DNA of 57,693 nucleotides from positions 1 to 57,693 of the forward strand of contig CAJFHG010000013.1 in assembly GCA_904379015.1 (NCBI GenBank). Direction: 5' to 3'. The stretch is from Candidatus Paralachnospira caecorum. Lineage in GTDB: Bacteria > Bacillota > Clostridia > Lachnospirales > Lachnospiraceae. Numbering within the stretch: the stretch's first letter is position 1; every line of letters begins with the position of its first letter. Shown one piece after another: positions 1-9,754 of the stretch. Both the position numbers and the translations under genes were made by a program. Under the pieces are notes generated by a model that saw nothing but the letters and a program-made list of their open reading frames with translations, was not told the origin of the DNA and searched no databases.

Positions 1-13
1 GATAAACAAGAAA

Positions 14-47
14 CGCCGAAAACCTTGATAAATCAAGACTTTCGGCG
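14..47 (-). terminator. Rho-independent terminator after the tRNA-Arg gene
   Basis: An eight-base stem (CGCCGAAA with TTTCGGCG) encloses a second complementary pair (CTTGAT/ATCAAG). Read on the minus strand it is followed by a T-rich stretch, which fits an end for the tRNA transcript. The plus strand also has a TTTTT run after the stem, so it may work in both directions. Confidence 0.6.
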
Positions 48-57
48 GAGTTTTTGG

Positions 58-131
58 CGTCCCAGAGAGGATTTGAACCTCCGACCCCACGCTTAGGAGG
101 CGTGTGCTCTATCCTGCTGAGCTACTGAGAC
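58..131 (-). tRNA. tRNA-Arg (anticodon CCU)
   Basis: All four arms fold. The seven-base acceptor stem (GTCTCAG with CTGGGAC) has one G-U pair. The D arm, an anticodon stem CACGC/GCGTG with loop CTCCTAA (anticodon CCU), and a T arm with loop TTCAAAT follow. The discriminator base is G and no CCA is encoded. It is the only intact member of a three-copy cluster and the one nearest the terminator at 14-47. Confidence 0.93.
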
Positions 132-159
132 ATTTGAATAAATATGAAATTGTATTCCT

Positions 160-223
160 AATTTAGACTCGAACCATCTACCGCTTAGGAGGCGGTCGCT
201 CTATCCAGCTGAGCTATAGCGAC
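160..223 (-). pseudogene. Decayed tRNA-Arg (CCU) copy
   Basis: The D arm and a perfect anticodon arm (ACCGC, loop CTCCTAA, GCGGT) are kept. The 3' half has lost the acceptor complement of GTCGCTA, and the T stem pairs at only about three of five positions although the loop TTCGAGT survives. A functional cloverleaf is unlikely, so this is called a pseudo-tRNA. Its 5' half closely resembles the intact gene at 58-131. Confidence 0.65.
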
Positions 224-261
224 ATTTAAAAAATCTATATTTAATTTTACTTGTTACCTTT

Positions 262-336
262 TCCCGTTTCCTCCGAGGTGTATGTTATAACACTTTCTTA
301 GGAGGCGGTCGCTCTATCCTGCTGAGCTACGGAGAC
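262..336 (-). pseudogene. Second decayed tRNA-Arg (CCU) copy
   Basis: The acceptor 5' strand GTCTCCG, the D arm and the anticodon loop CTCCTAA are kept, but the 3' side of the anticodon stem is gone (AAAG where GCGGT is expected). A hairpin GTGT/ACAC and a partial acceptor complement CGGAGG follow, so the outline is still recognisable. The 3' boundary is approximate. Confidence 0.55.
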
Positions 337-361
337 ATTTTGATAATAATCACCATCCGTC

Positions 362-1243
362 TCAGTCCATGAAGTTAATCTGACCCTGAAGCCAGATCGG
401 ACCCTTAAACCGACGGCCGCGCAGCGGTTCTCCCAGCAGATCCTGACTGTTGATCCCGATCTGGAACACAATATCGCTGCACTCTACCATTAAAACATAA
501 ATTTCTTCATTTGTCCACCTGTTTATTACCTTTTCCACCTCTAAAATTTCTCCGAGTACGGAATACTGGTCACATTCCACGCCAAAAGGCATGAAGCAGG
601 AATCCACAATCGAATAAATATCCTCTCTCTTGACGCGGCTGGAAATGGCTGTGTACAGATCGATGTCTTCCATCGCCAGAGAATCCATGGCCTCTGAATC
701 GCCTCTTCTGGCTGCTTCCAGCAGCGTGTTCCTGTTTTCTGAAGCCACCTTGATCTTTTCTCTCTGACGGTCTGTTTTCTGGACAGGAAGAAGGATCTTT
801 CCGCAGGTAGAAAGGGCGGACAGCATCACCGAAGAAATCTGGGTGCTCCGGTACCGGTCGTAATACCTTCTTACATACTCGGCGCCGTTCTGAAGATAAA
901 AAATCAGGGAAACACCGATTCTGTACTCTTCACAGATCCCCGCGTAAGACTCCTTCTCGGCGTGCCGCTGGATCTGGCAGGGTGCCTGGGTGCTGATGCA
1001 GGTGCTGCGCAGGTACGGAAAATAATATTCCCGTTCCAGCTCATCCTTGTCGTTCAGTTCCCCGCAGACGGAAATTCCGATCCCGTCTCCCGCTTCCACA
1101 TAAATCTGCTGTCTGGTCCGTCCGTCCCGGAGCTGAACAACCTGGGTCTCCCGGGGACAGTTCTCAGCCTTCTTCAAAAGTGTTTCAATATCCTGCTTTT
1201 TTCTGTACTCACTGAATCCCACTGCCCTCAGAAATTTATGCAT
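362..1243 (-). CDS. DUF3881-like conserved protein
   Basis: This soluble 293-residue protein has no signal peptide or membrane segment. It matches my recollection of the DUF3881 family, which is largely restricted to Lachnospiraceae and has no known function. Length fits the family, but the match is from memory. Visible features are a charged N-terminus (HKFLRAVGF), an Arg/Tyr-rich centre near residues 125-135 (YVRRYYDRYR) and a C-terminal segment with repeated Val/Ile strands. The start is fixed by AAGGAGATG just upstream. It lies 99 nt downstream of serS on the same strand with no T-run terminator between them (only a small GC hairpin at 1306-1325), so it is probably cotranscribed with serS and under the same T-box. 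Confidence 0.75.
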   Translation of the reverse strand: MHKFLRAVGFSEYRKKQDIETLLKKAENCPRETQVVQLRDGRTRQQIYVEAGDGIGISVCGELNDKDELEREYYFPYLRSTCISTQAPCQIQRHAEKESYAGICEEYRIGVSLIFYLQNGAEYVRRYYDRYRSTQISSVMLSALSTCGKILLPVQKTDRQREKIKVASENRNTLLEAARRGDSEAMDSLAMEDIDLYTAISSRVKREDIYSIVDSCFMPFGVECDQYSVLGEILEVEKVINRWTNEEIYVLMVECSDIVFQIGINSQDLLGEPLRGRRFKGPIWLQGQINFMD

Positions 1244-1342
1244 GACATCTCCTTACCTTCATATTGTACCGGCACCGGATTGCCGGCACCATACCAAAGG
1301 GGTCCCGGCACGGTCCCGCGTGCCGCTGATCCGTCCGTGCGC

Positions 1343-2629
1343 TCAGTGCTTCGGCACAAGCTTGGTAGTGCCTCCCATGTAGGGCTGGAGCACAGCCGGA
1401 ATATTTACGCTTCCGTCTTCATTCAGATTATTCTCCAGGAACGCGATCAGCATACGGGGCGGCGCCACAACGGTGTTGTTCAGCGTGTGGGCAAAATATT
1501 TGCCGTCCTTGCCTTTTACACGGATTCCCAGCCGGCGGGCCTGAGCATCGCCCAGATTGGAGCAGCTTCCCACCTCAAAATACTTCTTCTGTCTGGGAGA
1601 CCAGGCCTCCACATCATAGGATTTTACCTTCAGATCCGCCAGATCGCCGGAGCAGCACTCAATGGTCCTGACGGGAATGTCCATGGAGCGGAACAGATCC
1701 ACCGTGTTCTGCCACAGCCGGTCGAACCACATGGGACTCTCCTCCGGTCTGCAGACAACGATCATCTCCTGCTTCTCAAACTGATGGATCCTGTAAACGC
1801 CTCTCTCCTCGATGCCGTGGGCGCCCTTCTCCTTCCGGAAGCAGGGAGAATAGCTGGTCAGCGTATAGGGCAGCTTCTCCTCAGGATTAAGCGTATCAAT
1901 AAACTTCCCGATCATGGAATGCTCACTTGTTCCGATCAGATACAGATCTTCGCCCTCGATCTTGTACATCATGGCATCCATCTCATCAAAGCTCATAACT
2001 CCGGTCACCACATTGCTGCGGATCATAAAGGGCGGAACACAGTAGGTAAAGCCTCTGTCGATCATGAAATCTCTCGCGTAGGCAAGGACAGAGGAATGCA
2101 GTCTCGCGATATCGCCCATCAGATAATAAAATCCGTTTCCGGCCACTCGGCCTGCCGCTTCCATGTCAATTCCGTCAAACCGTTCCATGATGGCGGTGTG
2201 GTAGGGAATCTCGAAATCCGGAACAGCCGGCTCTCCATATCTCCTGACCTCCACATTCTCGGAGTCGTCCTTTCCGATGGGAACGGAAGGATCAATGATG
2301 TTGGGAATGGTCATCATGTCCTTTTTAATGGCCTCTTCCACTTCCCGTTCTCTCGCCGTCAGTTCTTCCACCCGGGACGCGTTGGCATTGACCTGAGCCT
2401 TCACCGCCTCGGCCTCATCCTTCTTTCCCTGCTTCATGAGCCCGCCGATCTCCTTGGAAAGACGGTTTCTGTCGGCGCGGAGGCTTTCCACCTCCTGCTT
2501 GATCTCTCTGTTTTCCTTATCCAGGGCCAGCACTTCATCCACCAGCGGCAGCTTATGATCCTGGAATTTCTTCTTGATGTTTTCTCTGACCACATCGGGG
2601 TTCTCTCTCAAAAACTTGATATCGATCAT
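1343..2629 (-). CDS. serS: Seryl-tRNA synthetase
   Basis: Class II aminoacyl-tRNA synthetase that charges tRNA-Ser with serine in the cytoplasm. The 428 residues match the usual bacterial length. It opens with the family-typical MIDIKFLRENPD, followed by a long charged coiled-coil arm (about residues 25-105) that grips the tRNA-Ser variable arm. The class II catalytic core follows, with TSEHSMIG, FRKEKGAHG and the C-terminal motif 3 region containing NNTVVAPPRMLIAFLEN. The start at 2629 is chosen because it begins the conserved N-terminus and has AGGAGGAA ahead of it; an in-frame codon 26 residues upstream lacks both. A T-box leader lies upstream. Confidence 0.97.
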   Translation of the reverse strand: MIDIKFLRENPDVVRENIKKKFQDHKLPLVDEVLALDKENREIKQEVESLRADRNRLSKEIGGLMKQGKKDEAEAVKAQVNANASRVEELTAREREVEEAIKKDMMTIPNIIDPSVPIGKDDSENVEVRRYGEPAVPDFEIPYHTAIMERFDGIDMEAAGRVAGNGFYYLMGDIARLHSSVLAYARDFMIDRGFTYCVPPFMIRSNVVTGVMSFDEMDAMMYKIEGEDLYLIGTSEHSMIGKFIDTLNPEEKLPYTLTSYSPCFRKEKGAHGIEERGVYRIHQFEKQEMIVVCRPEESPMWFDRLWQNTVDLFRSMDIPVRTIECCSGDLADLKVKSYDVEAWSPRQKKYFEVGSCSNLGDAQARRLGIRVKGKDGKYFAHTLNNTVVAPPRMLIAFLENNLNEDGSVNIPAVLQPYMGGTTKLVPKH

Positions 2630-2705
2630 GATAGTTCCTCCTGTTTTCCGCGGCTCGCCGCAGTCTGATTTTTCATTATGCTCCGATTTCCTCTGACATA
2701 AAAAC

Positions 2706-2960
2706 AACCCTCCATCCCACCTGTAATGGGACGAAAGGTTTCCGCGTTGCCACCCAAATTGCCGGCAGGCGCCGGCCGCTCAATGGTGGGATATAGGCCA
2801 CCGGCCTTTTGACTCATCGCCAACTGCTCCGAAAGTGGACGGGCCTGCTGTCCCGCCGGTTCACACCTGCCACCGGCTCTCTGAAGGGCATCGCACGCTT
2901 ATAGCTTTCCTCATCGCCTTTTCCATATTCTGCCGTTCTGCGTTCTGCTTTCCGGCCTTT
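2706..2960 (-). promoter_or_regulatory. T-box riboswitch (serine) leader of serS
   Basis: Read on the minus strand, the leader has the stem I AGAGAGCC element followed by GGTGGCAGGTGTGAACCGG (2863-2882 region). The T-box sequence GGGTGGCAACGCGG lies at about 2742-2755, and a terminator hairpin GTCCCA/TGGGAT with a TTTTTAT tail at 2706-2734. Uncharged tRNA-Ser would pair with the T-box and favour the antiterminator. A UCC triplet at 2837-2839 is a plausible serine specifier, but I did not fold the full structure. The 5' boundary is approximate. Confidence 0.88.
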
Positions 2961-2996
2961 TGTGATCTGATCCATAAACCTGTCATTGCTGTCCAT

Positions 2997-3025
2997 ATTA
3001 TATACCAGGACTTTTTATTTTTCAA
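2997..3025 (-). promoter_or_regulatory. Sigma-A promoter of serS leader
   Basis: On the minus strand TTGAAA and TATAAT are separated by exactly 17 bases. Transcription would start near 2990 and give a leader of about 360 nt that contains the whole T-box. Confidence 0.75.
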
Positions 3026-3052
3026 GACATTTTCATAAGAAGAGCGGCCTCA

Positions 3053-3082
3053 TTGACGAAAAGGAACCGGATATGGTATATT
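3053..3082 (+). promoter_or_regulatory. Candidate promoter of ansA
   Basis: TTGACG and TATATT are separated by 18 bases. It diverges from the serS promoter at 2997-3025. The non-coding interval from 2630 to 3177 is filled by the T-box leader and these two promoters. Confidence 0.5.
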
Positions 3083-3177
3083 CCACCAGTAAAGAGCCGA
3101 CAATATTCCTGACGCACCATGACCGTTTTCCATATTTCCATATTGTTTCACATTTTCCTATGAACGGAGGAACTGAT

Positions 3178-4188
3178 TTGAAAAAGATTCTTTTGATCAC
3201 AACCGGCGGAACCATCGCTTCCGTCCCCGAAAACGGCGGTCTGACGCCAAAATCCGCCGGCGCGCGCCTCCTGGACCTTGTTCCGGAACTGAACGGACTG
3301 TGCGAGATCCATGTGAAGGAGCTTTTCTGCCTGGACAGCAGCAATATTCAGCCGGAACACTGGATCACAATGGCAGAATCCGTTTTCCGGGCGCTTTCTG
3401 TCTTTGACGGGATCGTGATCACCCACGGCACCGATACCATGGCGTATTCCGCCGGCGCGCTTTCCTTTATGCTGCAGAATCTGAAAAAGCCTGTGATCCT
3501 CACCGGTTCCCAGCTGCCCATGGAAGCGCCGGACACAGACGGAAAACGGAATCTGCGGGATGCCTTCCTCACCGCCTGCAACAGTCGGCTGGCCGGCGTT
3601 TATATCGTCTTCGACCGGCTGATCATCCACGGCTGCCATGCTGTCAAGACCAGCTCCCGTGACTTCCGCGCCTTTGAAAGCCTCGGCCGCGCTCCGGAGG
3701 GCCGGATCAGGGACGGCCGCGTTGTTCTGGACCGTTCTCCCGCTGTCCCTCCCGCTGTCTCCTCCGCCGGCGCCTTCACCTTAAACGCCTGTCTTGATCC
3801 GAATGTGTTTCTTCTGAAGCTCTGCCCCGGAATCAGCCCCGCCCTGCTGGAAACCCTGCCTTCCCTGGGCGCGAAAGCGGTCCTGATCGAAGCCTTTGGC
3901 CTGGGCGGCATTCCCGGTCTGGACCGCAGCCTGCTGCCCGCAGTCCGGAATCTGGCCGCCCGGAACATTCCCGTGCTCATCACGACCCAGTGCCTGAAGG
4001 GCGGCGCGGACATGAGCGTCTATGAAGTGGGCATCCGCGCCATGGAAGCCGGAGCGCGCTGCGCCGGGTCCATCACCACAGAAGCCGCTGTCACCAAACT
4101 GATGTGGATCCTGGGGCAGACTGGTGATCCCGACAAAATCTACTCTATTTTTTTCCGGGATTTTGTCGGCGAATTTGCCAAAATTTAA
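3178..4188 (+). CDS. ansA: Type I L-asparaginase
   Basis: Hydrolyses L-asparagine to aspartate and ammonia. The 336-residue length fits the cytoplasmic type I family, and no signal peptide is present. The first catalytic Thr lies in TTGGTIAS (Thr12) and the second catalytic pair in THGTDTMAYSAG (about residue 83). The start is a TTG codon at 3178, set by GGAGG seven bases upstream. The only nearby ATG (3160) lies before that ribosome site, and the upstream in-frame extension has no family similarity. It is followed by gdhA on the same strand, and the gdhA promoter begins just after its stop. The pair suggests nitrogen assimilation or release from asparagine and glutamate. Confidence 0.93.
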   Translation: MKKILLITTGGTIASVPENGGLTPKSAGARLLDLVPELNGLCEIHVKELFCLDSSNIQPEHWITMAESVFRALSVFDGIVITHGTDTMAYSAGALSFMLQNLKKPVILTGSQLPMEAPDTDGKRNLRDAFLTACNSRLAGVYIVFDRLIIHGCHAVKTSSRDFRAFESLGRAPEGRIRDGRVVLDRSPAVPPAVSSAGAFTLNACLDPNVFLLKLCPGISPALLETLPSLGAKAVLIEAFGLGGIPGLDRSLLPAVRNLAARNIPVLITTQCLKGGADMSVYEVGIRAMEAGARCAGSITTEAAVTKLMWILGQTGDPDKIYSIFFRDFVGEFAKI

Positions 4189-5661
<1,473 letters not shown>

Positions 5662-5728
5662 ACCCTGATCCAATAGCTTATGATACCCATAATGTGGTAT
5701 TGTATCATACACCCCCTTTAAAAGATTG

Positions 5729-5765
5729 CAGGAGACGGCGCACGCCGTCTCCTGTCTGTTTTTCC
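5729..5765 (+). terminator. Terminator of gdhA, shared with kdpE
   Basis: A perfect 12-base-pair stem (CAGGAGACGGCG with its complement) has a two-base loop and is followed by TCTGTTTTT. It lies between convergent gdhA and kdpE. Confidence 0.9.
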
Positions 5766-5788
5766 CGTATATTCCTGCATATCCGCAT

Positions 5789-6520
5789 TCATTCGCTTCC
5801 CGCTGTCTGTTCCTGGTCATGCCGCAGCATCCTGTATCCGACTCCTACATGGGTCTGGATATATCTGGGCTGGGACGGATCCGTCTCGATCTTTTTGCGC
5901 AGGGTCGCCATAAAGACCCGAAGAGACGCCACGTCATTTTCCCATGTGCTTCCCCATACTTCTTTTGTAATAAAGGTATGGGTCAGGACCTTGCCCACAT
6001 TCTGAGCCAGAAGGCACAGAAGTTTATACTCAATGGGCGTCAGATGCAGTTCCTCTCCGCTGAGATACACGCATCCTGCCGCGTAATCGATCTTCAGATC
6101 TCCATTGACAAAGACTGATTCCTCCGCCGGCCCGGCTGACCGCATATAGCTCAGCCGCCGGAGCGTCGTCCTGACTCTCGCCAGAAGCTCTTCCACAGAA
6201 AAAGGTTTCGTCAGATAATCGTCCGCCCCCGCGTCCAGCGCGTCAATCTTGTCCCTGTCCTCGCTTCTCGCGCTGATGACAATGATCGGCATCTGAGACC
6301 AGCCCCGGATCTTTTTTATGATTTCCACGCCGTCCATATCGGGAAGTCCCAGATCCAGAAGCATGATGTCCGGGTTCCTGGATGTCACAGCGATCAGAGC
6401 CTGCTGCCCGTTCGCGGCTGTCTCAAACCTGTAATTCTGCATTTCCAGAGTTGTGGCAATGAGATTTTTTACCGCCGTGTCATCCTCTACTAATAAAATC
6501 AAAGGTTTATTATGATTCAT
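5789..6520 (-). CDS. kdpE: KdpE-type response regulator
   Basis: OmpR/PhoB-family DNA-binding response regulator of 243 residues, the expected partner of the adjacent KdpD kinase. The receiver domain shows the acidic cluster Glu12-Asp13-Asp14, the phospho-acceptor Asp56 in LLDLGLPDMDG, and Lys105 in LTKPF. A winged-helix domain follows (LHLTPIEYKLLCLLAQN, then GVGYRML). The start at 6520 follows AGGAGG and overlaps the end of kdpD by 11 nt, so the two are translationally coupled. In known systems KdpDE controls the kdpFABC potassium pump. No pump gene lies in this window, so the target may be elsewhere or may be the divergent small protein at 9414. Confidence 0.92.
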   Translation of the reverse strand: MNHNKPLILLVEDDTAVKNLIATTLEMQNYRFETAANGQQALIAVTSRNPDIMLLDLGLPDMDGVEIIKKIRGWSQMPIIVISARSEDRDKIDALDAGADDYLTKPFSVEELLARVRTTLRRLSYMRSAGPAEESVFVNGDLKIDYAAGCVYLSGEELHLTPIEYKLLCLLAQNVGKVLTHTFITKEVWGSTWENDVASLRVFMATLRKKIETDPSQPRYIQTHVGVGYRMLRHDQEQTAGSE

Positions 6521-9167
6521 GCAGTTTTGCCTCCTCAGACGGCAGCGTAAAGCGGAATACAGCGCCGTGGGGCACATTATCCCGCACGGAAATACTTCCG
6601 CCGTGAGCCGTTATGATCGATTTGCAGAGTGCCAGTCCGAGGCCAAGGCTCCGTCTGCTGTCCGCAATCCCATTATTGACCGTATAAAACATTTCAAACA
6701 CTTTATCCTTTGCCTCATCCGCAATTCCGGGACCATTGTCAGCCACTTCAACTGCCGCCATATCTCCGTCTTTTTCTGATGAAATGACGATTTCCGAACC
6801 GGGCGGGGTATATTTGATGGCATTGTCGACCAGATTGATGATCACCTGAATGATCAGCCGCGCGTCCATCCGGGCCAGGATCCACTCGTCCTTCTGGACC
6901 ACGCGGATCGTGTGCTCCGTCTTTTTCCTGTTTATGTGGCGCTGTGCCTCGGAGATGACCTCCTCCAGCAGCTCCGTCTGAAGATTCAGATGCATGGTCC
7001 CATCTTCGATCCGGGTAACGGAAAGAAGATTTTCCACCAGATTGATCAGCCACATGGAATCATCATAAATATCCGCATACAGCTGCTTCTTTTTGCTTTC
7101 ATCCAGCTTATCGCCGCTGCTCAGAAGAACACCCGCGTTGCCGGAAATACTGGTAAGCGGCGTTCTCAGATCATGAGAGATGGAACGGAGCAGATTTGCC
7201 CTGAGCTTTTCATTTTTCGCCCTGGCCGCCGCTTCCCGCTCTTTCCGCGTCAGGATGATTTTCTCCATGGCAAGGGCGCACTCTCCAAGAATCGAAAGCA
7301 GAAGACTGTTTTCAAAAGTCCCGAACTCCTCTTCTTTCATATGAATGCCCGCAACCGCGTAAACGGACGAAGCTCCCCGCACAGGCAGATAGAGGTATGC
7401 CGCGTCCTGAAAGGTATCCGTTCCCGCTCCTGCCTGCTTATGGTTGTGAAGCACCCACTCCGCGGCTTTCCGCTCTTCCTGGGCCTGCCGCGGCTTTTCC
7501 TCAGCGCCGGCCGCCGTCCGTGCATCCTCCGGCTTTCCGGGGTACCGTTTCGGCTCCTTCAGAGATTTCCCGTCATCTTCGGCCAGATAAAACATCACGT
7601 CTCTGTGGAGAAGCTTGATCAGCTGTTCCGCAGTTACGTCCAGGATTTCCGCCTCGCTCCTCTGTTTCTGCAGAAGCTGGCTGGTATCCAGCAAAATCTG
7701 TGTCCGGTAGGCCATGCCTGTGGAATAGACCGCCTGCTTTTTGATCTGAGTCGTCAGGGAACTGGCCACAAAAGCCGTAATAAACATGATCAGAAACGTG
7801 ACCGGATATTCTTTCGCGTATGCCTGAAAGGTAAATCTCGGCATCGTGAACAGAAAGTTAAACGCCAGGACACTGACCAGAGACAGCGCGATGCTGTACA
7901 GTCTCCCTTCCGTCACGATCGCCGTGAGCAATACGCCCAGGATATAAGCCATAATGATGCTGGAATCGTTCAGCCCGATCCAGGAAAACAGAGCTCCTGC
8001 CGCCGTGGCCGCCAGAAAGATCCCCGCAGTCTTGAGTACGTCGGCCGCGGACAGACGCTTTCCGGATACCGCCGGCTCCACCTTTTTATACAAAAAGGCG
8101 GACTGATCGGGAATGATATAAATATCCATATTAGGGGCAAGCTCCGTGAGACGCTCTGAAAACGTCTGCCTGGGAAGCAGATATTTCCGCTTCATATTAC
8201 TCCGCCCCAGAACGATCTTGGAGGCGCCGCAGACCTTCGCGTATTCAGCGATCTGGAACGCCACATCCTCACCGTAAACCGTCTCCACCCGCGCGCCCAG
8301 CTGCTGCGCCAGATGAATATTCTCCCGCAGCCGGATCCGGTCCTCCGTGGACGCGATCCGGTATCTGGAGGTGGCCACAAACACTGCCGTAAGGCTTCCC
8401 TTAAAGGCGGCGGCCATGCGGGCCGCTGTCCGTATGATCTTCGGATTGGAAGGCGAGGCCGACAGACATACCAGGATCTGTTCATCATTATAATAATCGG
8501 TTCCTGCCTGTACCCTGGCCGTTTCAAACAGCTTGTTCATTCTGTCCGCGCTGCGCCGCAGCGCAATTTCCCGCAGCGCCGTCAGGGATTCCGCCGACGG
8601 GATCCCCTCTCCCTCTTCCCCGGAGACACTGCGGTCCTTCAGCTGTTCAATCAGCTCTTCCGGCTCTATGTCTACAAACTCCACCTGCGCCGCGTCGTCA
8701 AAAATCCTGTCAGGAACCCGCTCTTTGACCGCCGTTCCAGTAATAGACGCCACAATGTCGTTGAGACTTTCGATCTGCCGGACATTGAGCGTAGTGTAAA
8801 CGTCAATTCCCGCGTCCAGCAGCTCATCCACATCCTGATACCGTCTGCTGTGCCGGCATCCCGCCCTGTTCGCATGCGCCAGCTCATCTACGATCAGCAG
8901 CTTCGGACGCCTGGCAATCGCGCCGTCCAGATCAAGCTCCGACGGCACAGCCGTCCCGGCGTCTTCGCCCTGTCCGGATGTTCCCAGTATTTCCAGTCCG
9001 TCCGCAAGCCGCAGAGTCTGCGGCGCCGTATCTGCTCCGATACAGCCCACTGCCACATCGATTCCCTTTTCCTTTGCGGTCCGCGCCGCCATAAGCATTG
9101 CGCTGGTCTTGCCCGCTCCGTCAGTATAACCGAAAAAAATCTTCAAATATCCTTTTGCATGTTCCAT
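6510..9167 (-). CDS. kdpD: KdpD-type potassium/turgor sensor kinase
   Basis: Membrane histidine kinase of 885 residues, the full KdpD length. In order it has the N-terminal KdpD domain with a Walker A loop at residues 13-21 (ending GAGKT), and a universal-stress-protein-like domain at about 230-350 (LVCLSASPSNPKIIRTA and a downstream GASKIVLGRSN). Four clustered membrane segments lie at about 375-480. A GAF-like linker follows, then HisKA with the phospho-acceptor near residue 665 (SISHDLRTPLTS), and an ATPase domain with NLVDNAIKY, DNGPGI and GLGLALCKSI. The start follows AGGAGGAACC. The Walker loop reads DGAGKT where I would expect PGVGKT, a mild deviation. It forms an operon with kdpE. Confidence 0.95.
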   Translation of the reverse strand: MEHAKGYLKIFFGYTDGAGKTSAMLMAARTAKEKGIDVAVGCIGADTAPQTLRLADGLEILGTSGQGEDAGTAVPSELDLDGAIARRPKLLIVDELAHANRAGCRHSRRYQDVDELLDAGIDVYTTLNVRQIESLNDIVASITGTAVKERVPDRIFDDAAQVEFVDIEPEELIEQLKDRSVSGEEGEGIPSAESLTALREIALRRSADRMNKLFETARVQAGTDYYNDEQILVCLSASPSNPKIIRTAARMAAAFKGSLTAVFVATSRYRIASTEDRIRLRENIHLAQQLGARVETVYGEDVAFQIAEYAKVCGASKIVLGRSNMKRKYLLPRQTFSERLTELAPNMDIYIIPDQSAFLYKKVEPAVSGKRLSAADVLKTAGIFLAATAAGALFSWIGLNDSSIIMAYILGVLLTAIVTEGRLYSIALSLVSVLAFNFLFTMPRFTFQAYAKEYPVTFLIMFITAFVASSLTTQIKKQAVYSTGMAYRTQILLDTSQLLQKQRSEAEILDVTAEQLIKLLHRDVMFYLAEDDGKSLKEPKRYPGKPEDARTAAGAEEKPRQAQEERKAAEWVLHNHKQAGAGTDTFQDAAYLYLPVRGASSVYAVAGIHMKEEEFGTFENSLLLSILGECALAMEKIILTRKEREAAARAKNEKLRANLLRSISHDLRTPLTSISGNAGVLLSSGDKLDESKKKQLYADIYDDSMWLINLVENLLSVTRIEDGTMHLNLQTELLEEVISEAQRHINRKKTEHTIRVVQKDEWILARMDARLIIQVIINLVDNAIKYTPPGSEIVISSEKDGDMAAVEVADNGPGIADEAKDKVFEMFYTVNNGIADSRRSLGLGLALCKSIITAHGGSISVRDNVPHGAVFRFTLPSEEAKLHES

Positions 9168-9298
9168 ATACGGTTCCTCCTGTTGGTCCCGCTGTTTTCT
9201 ATTTTAACGCACTGCTGCCAGAAATCAACCGTACCCCTGTATCTTTACATAAATTCTACAATCCGCAAAATAAAAAAAGAGTTAAATATGCCTTCTTT

Positions 9299-9345
9299 GC
9301 ATTAAGATCGCATTAAAAAACCGCAGATTTTATATGATTTTTACA
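9299..9345 (+). promoter_or_regulatory. Candidate KdpE-binding region between kdpD and the small membrane gene
   Basis: GCATTAA occurs twice with an 11-base period (9299 and 9310), the spacing usual for OmpR-family dimers. It is followed by TTTATATGATTTTTACAC at 9328-9345. From memory, that resembles the T-rich KdpE site of the E. coli kdpFABC promoter (TTTATA then TTTACAC). Binding is inferred. Confidence 0.4.
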
Positions 9346-9413
9346 CGACTGCCAAAGCCATAACACCACTTTTATTTTTTCCGTGCTATGGTAAAAAAAA
9401 AGGAGGAATTCTT

Positions 9414-9632
9414 ATGACGGCATTATTCATTATTCTCATGTTTTTATTCGTATTTTTCCTGGGATATCATCTGACAGGAAAGGCCGACCGTTTTATCCGG
9501 AAGAACTGCTCTCCTTTTTCCAATGACTGCAGCTGGGAACCGGACATCAAACCAGAGACCGAACCAGACTCCCGGTCCCGCAAAAAACGGAAGGAGAGAA
9601 AAGTCTTCCATCTTCGCTGGAATCAGAATTGA
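9414..9632 (+). CDS. Small single-span membrane protein
   Basis: I do not recognise this 72-residue protein. One hydrophobic segment (residues 2-21, rich in Leu, Phe and Ile) is followed by a polar tail with an acidic stretch and then a very basic stretch (SRSRKKRKERK near residues 53-63). The predicted topology is a single anchor with a cytoplasmic basic tail. AGGAGG seven bases before the ATG is a near-ideal ribosome site, and TGCTATGGT at 9385-9392 could be an extended -10 element, though it would leave a very short leader. The gene is divergent from kdpDE and lies just downstream of a candidate KdpE site, so a role in potassium or turgor response is possible but unproven. Confidence 0.6.
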   Translation: MTALFIILMFLFVFFLGYHLTGKADRFIRKNCSPFSNDCSWEPDIKPETEPDSRSRKKRKERKVFHLRWNQN

Positions 9633-9698
9633 ATCCAACATCCAAAAACAGGATCCGGTATTCTATCTTTTTTTTCGAAAGGACATTATTCGAAAAAC

Positions 9699-9731
9699 GC
9701 CCCTGCCCCCTCAGAACTGAGGGGCAGGGGC
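9699..9731 (-). terminator. Terminator of adhE
   Basis: A stem of about 15 base pairs (GCCCCTGCCCC with GGGGCAGGGGC, extended by CTCAG/CTGAG) is followed on the minus strand by GTTTTTCG. It separates adhE from the convergent small gene and probably serves both. Confidence 0.88.
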
Positions 9732-9754
9732 ATTTTAGAAAGCAGGATTCTTTT

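Noticed and set aside
58-336. tRNA cluster as an attachment site of a current prophage or integrative element
   Set aside because: No integrase, recombinase or phage gene is visible beside it in the window, so only remnants are reported.
1306-1325. Hairpin CGGCACG/CGTGCCG between serS and the DUF3881-like gene as a terminator
   Set aside because: No T run follows on the minus strand, so readthrough into the downstream gene is more likely.
962-2668. Long plus-strand open frame of 568 codons
   Set aside because: It lies opposite serS and the DUF3881-like gene and has no recognisable motif, so it is an antisense shadow of coding sequence.
2986-3177. Upstream extension of ansA to a 400-residue protein
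   Set aside because: The extension contains the divergent promoter region, has no ribosome site and no family similarity. GGAGG places the start at 3178.
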